A stretch of DNA of 64,000 nucleotides from Streptomyces bikiniensis. Its GTDB lineage: Bacteria; Actinomycetota; Actinomycetes; Streptomycetales; Streptomycetaceae. Positions 25,205 through 33,734 of the stretch are shown piece after piece. The DNA is taken from positions 62,001-126,000 of the forward strand of contig JNWL01000004.1 of NCBI GenBank assembly GCA_000716465.1, written 5' to 3'. The position numbers and the translations under genes are program-made. Under the pieces are notes generated by a model. It searched no databases, had not been told where the DNA came from, and saw nothing but the letters and a program-made list of their open reading frames with translations. The first letter of the stretch is position 1. Each line of letters opens with the position of its first letter.

Positions 25205-26434
25205 TCACTCGCCCTCCGGGATCCGGTCGTGTCCTTCCGCCGCCGGCCGTGCGCCTCCGCCGCGTCCGCTCGGATGCCATTCGGTGAGCAGGATGGTGGC
25301 GTCGTCGCGCAGTTTGTGGCCCTGGTGCTGCCGCAGGCCCTGGACCAGGCGGCGAAGGGCCTCGGGGGCGGGGGCGCCGGCCGCCGTGGCGCGGATGACG
25401 GTGTCGGCCAGCCGCTCCTCGCCGTAGAAGTCCCCGCCGAGCGAACGCGCCTCGGTGACGCCGTCGCTGTAGAGGAGGATCCGGTCGCCGGGCTGGAGGC
25501 GCGCGGTGTGCTCGGTGGGTGGTGAGTCCCTGAGGAACCCCCAGCCGAGCGGCAGGTCGGGCTCCCGGTCGAGCACCTGCGGGAGGACCCTGCCGTGGCG
25601 GATCAGCAGGGGCGGCGGATGCCCGCAGTTGATCCAGGTCAGCCGTCCGTCGGAGGTGTCCAGATGGGCGACGACGGCGGTCATGAGGCGGTCGGTGAAC
25701 CAGGTGTCGAGGATCCGGTCGATCGAGGTGACGATGTCGGTCAGCGAACCGCCGGAGCGGCGGGCCGCCCGGCAGGCGGCGAGTCCGGCCGCACTGGCTC
25801 CGCCGGAGGCGAGGTCGTGGCCCATGGAGTCGATGACGGTCAGGTGCAGACCGCGGTCGTCCAGGGTGTGGTCGAAGGTGTCGCCGCCGATGTCGTACGC
25901 GGGTTCGAGGACCGCCGAGGAGGTGACCTCCGTCGTGCCGATGGTCCGCGGCGGCAGGAAGGCCCACAGCAGTTCGGCCTGCACCGTCATGGCACGCGCG
26001 CGTTCCGTCTCGACCAGCAGGTCGCTGTGGGAGGACTTCGACACCGTGAGGAGGGCGGCGATCCCGGCGAGCGTCCCACCCCGTCCGAGCAGGGCGTCGT
26101 CCAGGGCGGGCGCCGTCACCATCAGGACGCCGATGCGTTCGACCCCGTCGATCATCGGCAGCCAGGCGGTGGCTCCGTCCCTCGACCGCTGTGCCTGCTG
26201 CGTGCGGTAGGCCAGGCCCGCGAGGGAGGTGTCGACGTCGAGCGTCGGCTGGTGGCCGGCGTCCGGCTGGGGCAGGGCGATCAGCCGGATCTGCTGGAGG
26301 TCGGTGACGTACATGGCCGTGCTCCGGAACCCCATGCGGCGGCCCGCGTCCTGGACGAGGCCCGCGAGCTCCCGACCGGACCGCAGGTGGGAACGGGCCA
26401 GCAGATCGCCCAGGACATCCTCGTACGTCGACAC
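25205..26434 (-). CDS. GAF-SpoIIE (PP2C-type) phosphatase
   Basis: A 409-residue protein. Residues about 20-165 form a GAF-like sensory domain. Residues 175-390 form a PP2C/SpoIIE phosphatase: AYDIGGDTFD, VIDSMGHDLASG and LLYSDGVTEAR carry the metal-binding Asp residues, and RDDATILL closes the domain. The GD(F/W)YD motif reads GGDTFD here. Such proteins dephosphorylate anti-anti-sigma factors in response to signals. The GTG start at 26434 follows CGGAGG. There is no kinase or STAS gene beside it. Confidence 0.9.
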   Translation of the reverse strand: MSTYEDVLGDLLARSHLRSGRELAGLVQDAGRRMGFRSTAMYVTDLQQIRLIALPQPDAGHQPTLDVDTSLAGLAYRTQQAQRSRDGATAWLPMIDGVERIGVLMVTAPALDDALLGRGGTLAGIAALLTVSKSSHSDLLVETERARAMTVQAELLWAFLPPRTIGTTEVTSSAVLEPAYDIGGDTFDHTLDDRGLHLTVIDSMGHDLASGGASAAGLAACRAARRSGGSLTDIVTSIDRILDTWFTDRLMTAVVAHLDTSDGRLTWINCGHPPPLLIRHGRVLPQVLDREPDLPLGWGFLRDSPPTEHTARLQPGDRILLYSDGVTEARSLGGDFYGEERLADTVIRATAAGAPAPEALRRLVQGLRQHQGHKLRDDATILLTEWHPSGRGGGARPAAEGHDRIPEGE

Positions 26435-26662
26435 ACGACCTCCGCGGCTCTTCTCCGGCGTCTTGCGGCGGCGTGGAGCGGCTCGTCCTCCCCCCGAACG
26501 CCTCCGGGGTGGCTCCCAGGCTACGCAGGCCCTCCGGTGATCGCACTCCTCAACGCGCGCGTGCCCGCCGCCGTCCGCCGGGCCGGAACGGCGGGCGGCG
26601 CGCACGCTGGGAGAAGGAAAACTCGGGCGGATGGGATGCGGACCTGCGGGAAAGAGGACGCC

Positions 26663-27184
26663 ATGGCTGAGGACGAGATACCCGAGAGCGACCGGCGGAC
26701 CAGAAGACGCGAGGCCCCCGAGGAACGGGCGGACCGGCGCTGGACCGAACTCATACAGGAGATCAGGGTCGCCCAGACCGGCGTGCAGATCCTGCTGGGC
26801 TTCCTGCTCACCGTGGTGTTCACACCGCATTTCCAGAGTCTGGGGCAGACCGACAAGACGATCTACATCGTCACCGTCGTGCTCGGTTCGCTGGCGACCG
26901 GCGCCCTCATCGGGCCCGTGGCCTTCCACCGCATCGTGTCGGGGCGCCGCATCAAGCCCCAGGCGGTCGTCTGGGCGTCCCGGCTCACGTTCCTCGGTCT
27001 CATCCTGCTCCTCGCGACGCTGGTCTCGGCGCTCTTCCTGATCCTGCGCGTGGCCACGCACGACGGTTACGTGCCGTGGCTGGTGTCCGGGGTGCTCGCC
27101 TGGTACCTGGTCTGCTGGTTCGGCCTGCCGCTGTGGGCGCGGATCCGCTACACGAACGGGGACGGCCTGTCGTCCGACGAATGA
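26663..27184 (+). CDS. DUF6328 membrane protein
   Basis: A 173-residue protein with a charged N-terminal leader (1-30, ERADRRWTELIQEIRVAQTG) and four hydrophobic segments at about 35-55, 65-90, 105-130 and 140-160. I match it to DUF6328, a four-helix actinobacterial membrane family of unknown function; the LIQEIRVAQTGVQIL segment is characteristic. ATG 26663 follows AAAGAGG. It diverges from the SpoIIE phosphatase and ends at a strong hairpin. Confidence 0.82.
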   Translation: MAEDEIPESDRRTRRREAPEERADRRWTELIQEIRVAQTGVQILLGFLLTVVFTPHFQSLGQTDKTIYIVTVVLGSLATGALIGPVAFHRIVSGRRIKPQAVVWASRLTFLGLILLLATLVSALFLILRVATHDGYVPWLVSGVLAWYLVCWFGLPLWARIRYTNGDGLSSDE

Positions 27185-27191
27185 GGCGGGC

Positions 27192-27236
27192 CCGGTCCGG
27201 ACGGGGAGCCAGGTCGGTTTCCCCCGTCCGGACCGG
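27192..27236. terminator. Hairpin terminator after the DUF6328 gene
   Basis: A perfect 15-base stem (27192-27206 with 27222-27236) begins eight bases after the DUF6328 stop codon and encloses a 15-base loop. Confidence 0.85.
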
Positions 27237-27309
27237 AGGAGGGCCGCGATCGGGTGGTTGCGCGGCCCGGTGCGTCACGGAGCGGGGAAGCCGGGTCAGG
27301 AATGGACGC

Positions 27310-28110
27310 ATGAGTACCTCTCTGCGACATCGACTGCGCGGCCCGGCCGTCGCCTGCCTCGCCGCGTCCTGCGCCCTTCTGCTCGCCGCCTGCGGCTCCG
27401 AGCAGAAGGAGACCACCACGACCTCCGCCCGTATCGCACCGGCCCAGACCACCGCCACCACCGGTCCGACGGCGACGGGCTCCGCGTCCGCCTCCCCCTC
27501 CGGGTCCGCCTCGCCGCGGCTCACCGACGACCAGGCCGAGCGCCAACGGCTCGTCCCGGCCACGAAGATCACCTGGGACAAGGCCGTGCAGACCGCCGTG
27601 GCCGCCGTCCCCCAGGGCAAGCTGGTCGAGACCGAGCTCGCCTGGGCACCGCCGAACGCCACCGCCAGCGGGAGCGCCCGGCCGAGCGGCAGCGCCACCG
27701 CGTCCGCCTCCCCGTCCGCGAGCGCCGGCGCGACCGCCTCCGCGAGCCCGTCGGAGGGCGCGGGAGCGCGGACACCGGCGTGGCACACGAGCGTCGCCAC
27801 GGCGGACGGCACCCTCCACGACGTCTGGGTCGACGGCGTCAGCGGCAAGGTCATCAGCGACGAGCCGGACGCGGACCAGGACGCCGAGGACAAGCAGGAG
27901 CTGGCCGACCGGCTGAAGCGGACCACGGTCACGCCGGAGCAGGCGGTCCAGACGGCCACCCAGGACAACAAGGGCACCGTCACGGCCGTGGAGCTGGACG
28001 ACGACTCCTGGTCGGTGGACGTCGTCGACACCAGCAGTTGGGACAAGACGACGTACGAGGTCTCCACGACCGAGCGGCGGGTCCTCCGCCAGGAAGTCGA
28101 CCGCGACTGA
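27310..28110 (+). CDS. PepSY-domain lipoprotein
   Basis: A 266-residue exported lipoprotein. The lipobox LAAC ends a 27-residue signal, so Cys28 would be lipid-modified and the protein anchored outside the membrane. Two PepSY-like modules follow: about 85-115 plus 160-190 (ITWDKAVQTAVAAVPQGKLVETEL ... DVWVDGVSGKVIS) and about 215-260 (TVTPEQAVQTATQDN ... YEVSTTERRVL). They are separated by a Ser/Ala/Thr-rich linker. PepSY proteins often inhibit extracellular proteases; the target is unknown. A hairpin follows at 28146-28172. Confidence 0.85.
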   Translation: MSTSLRHRLRGPAVACLAASCALLLAACGSEQKETTTTSARIAPAQTTATTGPTATGSASASPSGSASPRLTDDQAERQRLVPATKITWDKAVQTAVAAVPQGKLVETELAWAPPNATASGSARPSGSATASASPSASAGATASASPSEGAGARTPAWHTSVATADGTLHDVWVDGVSGKVISDEPDADQDAEDKQELADRLKRTTVTPEQAVQTATQDNKGTVTAVELDDDSWSVDVVDTSSWDKTTYEVSTTERRVLRQEVDRD

Positions 28111-28145
28111 CCGCGCCTCCCGACCCGCCTCCCTGCCGTTCCCCC

Positions 28146-28172
28146 GCCCGTTCCGGCCTGTCCGGAACGGGC
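28146..28172. terminator. Hairpin terminator after the lipoprotein gene
   Basis: A perfect 11-base stem (GCCCGTTCCGG at 28146-28156 with its complement at 28162-28172) around five bases, 35 bases after the lipoprotein stop. Confidence 0.85.
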
Positions 28173-28246
28173 GTTCCTCCGTCAGCGGACGGAAGGAAGG
28201 CCGGAGGAAAATCCGAAGGAAAGGCCGCAGGGAAGGCCGGGGCACG

Positions 28247-28800
28247 GCTCTTGACGCCTTCCGCCGGTACGGGGACACGCTCCTGGCCGAGCTGGACGGC
28301 GACGGCGACGGCGACGGGCGGATCAGCCCCGAGGGGTTCACCGCCGCCGTGCTCGACCCGCGGCGGTTCGACGCCGCCGTGAACGAGTTCGCCGACGCGC
28401 TCGCCCGCGACTTGTTCGCCGCCGCCTTCGTCCGGGTGGCGCCGGACACCGCCGACTGGCCGCCCCACCCCGACGAGGTCCCCGGCTGCGACTCGGACCC
28501 GCTGTGGGGCAGGCTCGGCCGTGCTTCGGGCTGAGGACCCGCATCCTGGACGACCACCTGATGGCGTCCGCGCGGGCGGGCGCGCGCCAAGTGGTGCTGC
28601 TGGGCGCGGGCCTTGACTCCCGAACCTTTCCGGCTCGACGGGCCCGCCGGAACCGTCGTCCACGAGATCGACTCGACCGGCGTGCCGGCCTTCAGCCAGT
28701 CGGTGCTCGACGGCACGGGGCGGAGCCCGTCGCCGAGCACCGCCCGTGCGCCGCCGACCTGCGGCAGGACTGGGCGACGCCCCGGCGGCCAACCGCTGGA
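28247..28800 (+). pseudogene. Frameshifted chimera: EF-hand fragment joined to a SAM methyltransferase
   Basis: The first part (about 28247-28400) reads in one frame as the end of a calerythrin-like EF-hand protein, with the loop DGDGDGRISPEG. It runs without a break into ARDLFAAAFVRVAPDT...PLWGRLGR, the start of a TIGR00027-type (leucine-carboxyl-methyltransferase-like) enzyme. Three frame changes follow: near 28525-28535 (before GLRTRILDDH), near 28625 (after LLGAGLDSRTF, where one extra T fits) and near 28715 (before AEPVAEHRP). Recognisable homology fades after DLRQDWA. There is no start codon with a ribosome site. It is a recombined and decayed gene. Confidence 0.8.
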
Positions 28801-28923
28801 TCTTCGCCACGGCCGGCCGTTCCTGACCCGTGGGGCAGGGCCGGCGGGGCCGTGCGGCCGGTCGCCGGGGGGACCGTACTGTTGGTGTGATCATCATCGG
28901 GGCGAGAACGCACGGGGGCACGC

Positions 28924-29586
28924 ATGACCATTCACCGGCCGGGACTTCCGGAGGACCTTCCGCCGGGCGAGGCGCTGTGGGGCCGGTGGGCACTGCTCGC
29001 CGCCATCGGGGCGACCACCGCGGAGGAGGGGCGCGCGAGCGGCTACCGGACCGGGCTCTGGATCGATGCCGAGGGGCTGCACCACGACGATTCCGGCTGC
29101 ACCTGGTGGACCATGTCCCGGATGGGCGAGGGCCGTTTCGTGCTCTACGGCGAGGACGAGTCGAGCGGTGTGAAGTGGCACGCGACGCCGATCGACATGC
29201 TGGCGGGCGGGCCGGACTGGCTCCCGTACGCCGAACTGCGCGACCTGATCGAGGGGTACGAACTGGGCTGCGTCTACTGGTACGAGGACGGGGCCTGGGC
29301 CCGTGCGCCGTATCCCGGTGACCTCCGGGACGACGGTCTGGACTGCGGCATGAGCGGCTTCGTCGACGGGGAGCAGGTGCGGGGAGCGCTGTCGGACCAC
29401 CTCCACGCCCCGGACGGCGGCGGGGCGGACGCGGCGGGTTTCCTGGCCGACGCCGAGGCGCACCGGCTGCGACCCGAGCTTCTCCTCGGACGGCTGCGGC
29501 CCGCCCGGCACGACGACGCGCCGCTGGACCTGCCCGCCGTGGCCAGGGCCCTCGACCTGGCGGGCATCACCGTCTCCGCCCGATGA
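28924..29586 (+). CDS. Hypothetical protein
   Basis: A 220-residue soluble protein beginning MTIHRPGLPEDLPPGEALW at ATG 28924, with GGGGG six bases upstream. It is rich in Trp and Tyr in the first half (YRTGLWIDAEG, CTWWTMSRMG, LGCVYWYEDGAW) and becomes Ala/Leu/Arg-rich at the end. No motif I can assign. It resembles streptomycete proteins of unknown function and sits between the methyltransferase pseudogene and gvpK, converging with the latter. Confidence 0.7.
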   Translation: MTIHRPGLPEDLPPGEALWGRWALLAAIGATTAEEGRASGYRTGLWIDAEGLHHDDSGCTWWTMSRMGEGRFVLYGEDESSGVKWHATPIDMLAGGPDWLPYAELRDLIEGYELGCVYWYEDGAWARAPYPGDLRDDGLDCGMSGFVDGEQVRGALSDHLHAPDGGGADAAGFLADAEAHRLRPELLLGRLRPARHDDAPLDLPAVARALDLAGITVSAR

Positions 29587-29607
29587 CGTGAACCGGAGCC
29601 GTGGGGC

Positions 29608-30030
29608 TCAGTCCTCCCGCGGCAGCAGGGGGCCGAGCGGGCCGAGGTCGAGGTTGAGGTCCTGGAGCGTGTAGCCGTGCTCGGCGCAGAGGTCGGACAG
29701 GGCGTCGTGCAGGGCCATCAGGGTGGCGCCCAGTTCCTCTTCCTGGTCGTCGGTGAGGTCGCCCGCGTCGACGCGCCGCAGCGCCTGCCTCTCGATGAGC
29801 TGGCGCAGGAGCTCCACGACGGTGAGGACGAGCTTGAGCAGGTCCTCCTCCACCGATTCGTGGTCGGTCCGGAGCCTGCGGGCGGGTCGCGGGGGTTCGT
29901 CGGCCGGGGCGGGCGGGGCCTGGAGGAGGCGGAAGGCGTCGTTCAGGGCGGCGCCCGCTCTGCGCAGGGACGGGGGCGGCTCGGGAGGGCGCCTCCGCTC
30001 CCCCGGCGCCGGGTCCGCCTCGTCGTTCAC
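29608..30030 (-). CDS. gvpK: Gas vesicle protein K
   Basis: A 140-residue GvpK. The conserved core (VEEDLLKLVLTVVELLRQLIERQALRRV at about 60-87, then DLCAEHGYTLQDLNLDLGPLGPLL) is diagnostic of this assembly factor. The N-terminal 50 residues are Pro/Arg-rich. It is the last gene of the minus-strand gvp operon. The GTG start at 30030 overlaps the stop of the upstream gvpS-like gene, so translation is coupled. Confidence 0.92.
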   Translation of the reverse strand: MNDEADPAPGERRRPPEPPPSLRRAGAALNDAFRLLQAPPAPADEPPRPARRLRTDHESVEEDLLKLVLTVVELLRQLIERQALRRVDAGDLTDDQEEELGATLMALHDALSDLCAEHGYTLQDLNLDLGPLGPLLPRED

Positions 30031-30332
30031 ATCCGCTCCCGGTCCGGTGGGGCGCTCACCGTCCGCTCCCGGTCCGGTGGGGCGTTCACCGTCCGCTCCC
30101 GGTCCGGTGGGGCGTTCACCGTCCCCTCCCGGTCCGGTGGTGCCAAGGGGTCCGCCTCCGAGTCGACGGAGACGATCAGGGCGCGGAGCGAGATGCGGAC
30201 GAGGTCGATGTCCGCGATCGACAGGACGAGGTCGCCGGAGAGGACCACTCCCCCGCTGAGCAGCCTGTCGAGCAGGTCGACCAGGGCGACCTGCCGGCCG
30301 GGCAGCGACTCGGTGGGCCGGGAGGCGGTCAT
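30027..30332 (-). CDS. gvpS: GvpA-like gas vesicle protein, GvpS type
   Basis: A 101-residue member of the GvpA/GvpJ/GvpS family. The conserved amphipathic core LVDLLDRLLSGGVVLSGDLVLSIADIDLVRISLRALIVSVD (about 17-57) is the part that forms or nucleates the vesicle wall. The C-terminal tail consists of a ten-residue repeat (APPDRERTVN) encoded by tandem 30-bp units. The start overlaps the stop of the upstream GvpL-type gene in an ATGA, and the stop overlaps gvpK. S-type is assigned by position and size; it could also be called a J-type. Confidence 0.82.
   Translation of the reverse strand: MTASRPTESLPGRQVALVDLLDRLLSGGVVLSGDLVLSIADIDLVRISLRALIVSVDSEADPLAPPDREGTVNAPPDRERTVNAPPDRERTVSAPPDRERM
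30031..30150. repeat. Four 30-bp tandem repeats in the gvpS tail
   Basis: Units start at 30031, 30061, 30091 and 30121. The middle two are identical over 30 bases (core TCCGCTCCCGGTCCGGTGGG); the outer ones differ at a few positions. They are in frame and encode the decapeptide tail of the GvpS-type protein. Confidence 0.95.
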
Positions 30333-31180
30333 GGCGCCGCCCCCTCCCCGGCGGCCCCGGGGCCGGACGGTGGTGACGGCGTGGCGAAGGAGTAGGGGGC
30401 CCACGGCCCGGTCACCTCGACGCGTACGCCGTCGAGGCCCTCCACCGCGGCGGCGAGCGCCGTGCGGAACTCCTCGGCGCGGTCGTGCGGGACAAGGTAG
30501 GCGTCGTTGAGGACGTTCTCCTCCGGACCCGCCAGGGCCCCGGTCTGGGCGGGGTGGCGCACCCGGTGCGTGCTGAACCGGGGGGCCAGGGCCTCGACGC
30601 GGGCGGCGGCCTCCTGGGCGTACCGGTAGCGGGTCTCTTGGGCGCTGTGCTGGGCCCGGCGGCGGCGCAGATAGGCCTTGCCGGGGGTGAGGGAGGCGTC
30701 GTCGGCGGCGCCCTCGCGGGACTCCGCGCCATCGGTGCGGCCGGTGCGGTCGGTGGAGCCCGCGGGGCTGACGTACAACTTGACGCCGAACTCGCTCCGG
30801 CCGCGGAGGAGGGCGATCCGTTCGGTGAAGGCCCGGCTCTGGTCGGTGAGGGCGCGGCGGGCGCGGTCGTCGTTCTGGTAGACGGTCGCCAGGCGTAGCG
30901 GGAGGACGGTGTCGTGGCGGGCGACGGTCTGGACGACCTCGTGGTGGGCGCGGGCGACGCCCTCCAGCCATTCCAGGTCCTCGAACCGGGCCTTCAGCGT
31001 CCGCTCGTCGAACTCGTCCGGCGCGACCCGGCTGACGACGAACGCGACGGGCGCCGTCCCGGCCGCCAGGAGGGAGACGGGAGCGCCCGACACCCCTCGG
31101 AGTCCCCCGAGGGACGCGCGTACCTCCCGCGTGTCCGGGACCGCGGCGTACACGTAGGTGAGGTCCTCGCGGGCGTTCAT
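30329..31180 (-). CDS. gvpL: Gas vesicle protein, GvpF/GvpL family (second copy)
   Basis: A 283-residue GvpF/L protein. The family opens with the YVYAAV strand and contains RFEDLEWLEGVARAHHEVV, VLPLRLATVYQNDD and the closing GPWAPYSFA. It is the longer of two such proteins here; the extra length is a charged insert around 145-175. GvpF/L proteins are minor assembly factors that bind GvpA. It overlaps both its neighbours by four bases (ATGA junctions), showing a coupled operon. Confidence 0.9.
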   Translation of the reverse strand: MNAREDLTYVYAAVPDTREVRASLGGLRGVSGAPVSLLAAGTAPVAFVVSRVAPDEFDERTLKARFEDLEWLEGVARAHHEVVQTVARHDTVLPLRLATVYQNDDRARRALTDQSRAFTERIALLRGRSEFGVKLYVSPAGSTDRTGRTDGAESREGAADDASLTPGKAYLRRRRAQHSAQETRYRYAQEAAARVEALAPRFSTHRVRHPAQTGALAGPEENVLNDAYLVPHDRAEEFRTALAAAVEGLDGVRVEVTGPWAPYSFATPSPPSGPGAAGEGAAP

Positions 31181-31644
31181 GTGCCGCGCTTCCGTGGCGG
31201 CCTCTTCCGCGTCGCCCGGGCGGGGGGCGCTTCGTCTTCCGGCTCCGCGCCGTCGGCGGCCTCCACGTCCTCGAAGACCTCGGCTTCCGGTGGCTCCCCC
31301 GTCGCGAGCCTTTCGCGCCGCAGCGCCTCCAGCTCCGCGCGGAGCCTGCGGTTCTCCTCGGCCAGGGGCCCGCCGGTGTGCTTCGAGGAGAGGGAGGGAT
31401 CGTGCTCCCACCAGTCGATGCCCATCTCCTTCGCCTTGTCCACGGAGGCGACCAGGATCCGCAGTTTGATCGTCAGCAGTTCGATGTCGAGCAGGTTGAT
31501 GCGGATGTCCCCGGCGATGACGATGCCCTTGTCGAGCACCCGCTCCAGGATGTCCGCGAGGTTGGCGGAGGAACTCGGCCCGTACGGCACCGGCGCCGCC
31601 CGGGAGGGGACGGACCCGAACCGGTCGGGCAGGGGGTCAGACAC
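31177..31644 (-). CDS. gvpJ: GvpA-like gas vesicle protein, GvpJ type
   Basis: A 155-residue protein with the GvpA-family core LADILERVLDKGIVIAGDIRINLLDIELLTIKLRILVASVD at about 29-69, followed by KAKEMGIDWWEHDP, which is characteristic of GvpJ. A coiled-coil-like helix (EENRRLRAELEALRRERL) and an acidic-then-basic tail follow. GvpJ is a minor component or tip nucleator. Its stop overlaps the start of gvpL. Confidence 0.9.
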   Translation of the reverse strand: MSDPLPDRFGSVPSRAAPVPYGPSSSANLADILERVLDKGIVIAGDIRINLLDIELLTIKLRILVASVDKAKEMGIDWWEHDPSLSSKHTGGPLAEENRRLRAELEALRRERLATGEPPEAEVFEDVEAADGAEPEDEAPPARATRKRPPRKRGT

Positions 31645-31662
31645 GGCGGCCTCGCTTCCGGG

Positions 31663-31911
31663 TCATCGCGGACCCCGCCGGTAGGCGTCGATCTCGTCCA
31701 GCCGGTCGAGCAGTTCGTCCTCCCGCCGGTCGAAGGCCTCCTGGTCGATCTCTCCCCGTACGAGCCGGCCCTCCAGCTCCCGGAGCTCCCGCCAGACGGG
31801 GGCCGGGTCGTAGTACTCCTCCTCCGCCGTCTCCACGACCTTCCGGGCGACCCAGACGGCGCCGCGCACCGGGGCGACGGGAAGCGTGAGCAGCTGCGTG
31901 AGCAGTCCCAT
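31663..31911 (-). CDS. gvpG: Gas vesicle protein G
   Basis: An 82-residue GvpG. The opening MGLLTQLLTLPVAPVRGAVWVARKVVETAEEE and the helical REDELLDRLDEIDAY end are typical in order and length. It is an accessory assembly protein that partners with GvpF/L. It lies between gvpF and gvpJ with short spacers. Confidence 0.93.
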   Translation of the reverse strand: MGLLTQLLTLPVAPVRGAVWVARKVVETAEEEYYDPAPVWRELRELEGRLVRGEIDQEAFDRREDELLDRLDEIDAYRRGPR

Positions 31912-31944
31912 CCCCGTTCCTCCTCCTTCCTCGCCCGTCTTCCG

Positions 31945-32661
31945 CTACCGCACGAAGCTGTACGGCGGCAGGGGGCCGCTCAGCCGGAACTCCACCCCGT
32001 CCCCGAGCTGCCGGACGAGGCCCGCGTGCGCCGTGAGGAACTCCTCCCTCCGGTCGTCGGGGACCAGCAGCGAGAGGTTGAGGAAGTCGTCGCCGGACGC
32101 GGGCCGGACGTCGTGCTCCCTGGCGTACGGGACGAGGGCGTCGGTCAGTCCGGCCGCGAGCGCGTCCTGCCGTTCCTGCACCTGCGCGGCGACCGCGCGG
32201 CCGAGGGTCAGCGGGAGCTGGGGGTCCGGGTCCCCGGCGCGGATCCGGTCGTTCAGCTCCCGGGTCTCGGGGGTCTCCCGCAGGATCTGCCGCAGGAGCT
32301 CCTCCTCGTTCCGGGAGGCCCGCACGTGGTACTCGGCGCAGCCGTCGAGCCGTTCCAGGTTGGCGAGGTAGCCCTCGGCGTCCTTGCGGAGCGCCTGTTC
32401 GACCACCTCCTCGTCGACGGCGGTGTAGCCGAACTGGAGGGGCAGGACCGGGCCGCCCTCCATGAGGCGCTCCTGCACCTCCTGGTGGATCAGCAGGTCG
32501 CGCCGTTTGGGCCGGATCTCCTCGGAGACGTCGCTGACCACGGCGTACAGCGGTCCGCACGCGAGGGCGCGCACCGGGGACGGATCGGCGCCGACGCCGG
32601 TCACGTCCCCGACGGCGAGGGGGTGGTCCTTCCCCGTGATCGCGTAGACGTAGAGGGCCAT
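31945..32661 (-). CDS. gvpF: Gas vesicle protein, GvpF/GvpL family (first copy)
   Basis: A 238-residue GvpF/L protein of standard length. It opens MALYVYAITGKDHPL, has the VLPLQFGYTAVDEEVVEQ segment, and ends in GPLPPYSFV. It lies immediately downstream of gvpA (the spacer is three bases), the usual position for gvpF. Confidence 0.93.
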   Translation of the reverse strand: MALYVYAITGKDHPLAVGDVTGVGADPSPVRALACGPLYAVVSDVSEEIRPKRRDLLIHQEVQERLMEGGPVLPLQFGYTAVDEEVVEQALRKDAEGYLANLERLDGCAEYHVRASRNEEELLRQILRETPETRELNDRIRAGDPDPQLPLTLGRAVAAQVQERQDALAAGLTDALVPYAREHDVRPASGDDFLNLSLLVPDDRREEFLTAHAGLVRQLGDGVEFRLSGPLPPYSFVR

Positions 32662-32664
32662 CGG

Positions 32665-33132
32665 TCACTCCTTCTCCCGGCGCGCCGCGCGTCGGGCGGG
32701 GGGTCGCCGGCGTCGGGGAGCGGGCTCCTCCTCCGCTTCCTCCTCCTCGTCCGGTTCCTCGTCGCCGCGGGACTTCCCGGTCAGGGACTCGGTGACGGCG
32801 TCGACCGCCCCGCTGAGCGCTCCCTTGGACTTGCCGTGGGCCCCGCCCTCCATCATGCCGCCGACGACCTCGGGAAGCTGCGCCGGAGCCTTGCGGCCGG
32901 ATTCCAGGTCGAGCCTGTTGCAGGCCTCGGCGAAGCGCAGATAGGTGTCCACGCTGGCCACCACGATCCGGGCGTCGATCTTGAGGATCTCGATTCCCAC
33001 CAGCGAGACGCGGACGAAGACGTCGATCACCAGGCCCCGGTCCAGGATGAGCTCCAGGACGTCGTAGAGGGTTCCCGAGGAGCCTCCGCCCCTGCCGACG
33101 GCACTGCCGCCGCCCTGCGGCACCATCGTCAT
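32665..33132 (-). CDS. gvpA: Major gas vesicle structural protein with a long charged tail
   Basis: A 155-residue GvpA-type protein. The wall-forming core ([49 protein letters not shown]) occupies about 22-71. Canonical GvpA ends soon after; here some 80 extra residues follow, with an acidic block ([14 protein letters not shown]) and a basic end ([16 protein letters not shown]). ATG 33132 follows GGGAGG; the in-frame codon at 33147 is less likely. The extended tail is common in actinobacterial GvpA but makes the wall model uncertain. Confidence 0.9.
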   Translation of the reverse strand: MTMVPQGGGSAVGRGGGSSGTLYDVLELILDRGLVIDVFVRVSLVGIEILKIDARIVVASVDTYLRFAEACNRLDLESGRKAPAQLPEVVGGMMEGGAHGKSKGALSGAVDAVTESLTGKSRGDEEPDEEEEAEEEPAPRRRRPPARRAARREKE

Positions 33133-33160
33133 GGTGCCTCCCTTCACGGCCGAACCGTGC

Positions 33161-33529
33161 TCAGAACGGCCGATCGATCATCCCGCGGCTGTAGCGGCGG
33201 GTGCGTTCGAAGGAGATCAGCGCGCCTTCCTCGTCGAGTGCGACCTTGTAACTGGCCAGCACGCTGGTCGTGTCGGGGATGCGTTCCAGCTCCACCACTT
33301 CCACCTGCGCCTCCCACCCCGAGTCGGTGGGTCTGAGCGAGGAGACCGATTCGGGCGGTCGGCCGAGCAGCTTCGCCAGTTGCTCGGCGGCCGAACTCAT
33401 CGCCGAACCGGCGTCGACGGCCTTGGCCCGGCGCGGTGCGGGTCGGCGCCGGGAGGGGGCGCGTTCCCGCTGTTCGGCGTCGGCGCGCGGGGCGGCCCGC
33501 CGGGGGCGTTCCGAATCTGCTGAAACCAT
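33161..33529 (-). CDS. gvpO: Gas vesicle protein O
   Basis: A 122-residue GvpO. The conserved part is [46 protein letters not shown] (about 70-117), preceded by a basic, disordered leader. It is the first gene of the minus-strand operon, as in other streptomycetes, and is 28 bases upstream of gvpA. Confidence 0.92.
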   Translation of the reverse strand: MVSADSERPRRAAPRADAEQRERAPSRRRPAPRRAKAVDAGSAMSSAAEQLAKLLGRPPESVSSLRPTDSGWEAQVEVVELERIPDTTSVLASYKVALDEEGALISFERTRRYSRGMIDRPF

Positions 33530-33734
33530 GTGGCACTTCCGGAGGACGTGCAGCCAGTTGAGGCTAGAATTTCATGATATAGGGATAAAAGCCATGCCCG
33601 GGAGAGCAGGCTCGTTCCCCACCGCCCGAAAGGGACGCCCTCCACGGAAGTGTGCGCGGAGGTGCGACCCGGTACGGAGAGTTCCGTACGAGGTGACGGC
33701 GAGGCCGCGTGCGCCCGGTGAAGGGACAGAGGCC
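33530..33734. promoter_or_regulatory. Divergent promoter region of the gvp cluster
   Basis: A 205-base gap between gvpO (minus) and the histone-like gene (plus). It holds an AT-rich island at about 33557-33592 containing TTGAGG, AATTTCATGATATAG and GGATAAAAG. Possible -10 elements exist on both strands, but I cannot assign either with confidence. The island is the only obvious place for promoters serving the operon and the divergent pair. Confidence 0.45.
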
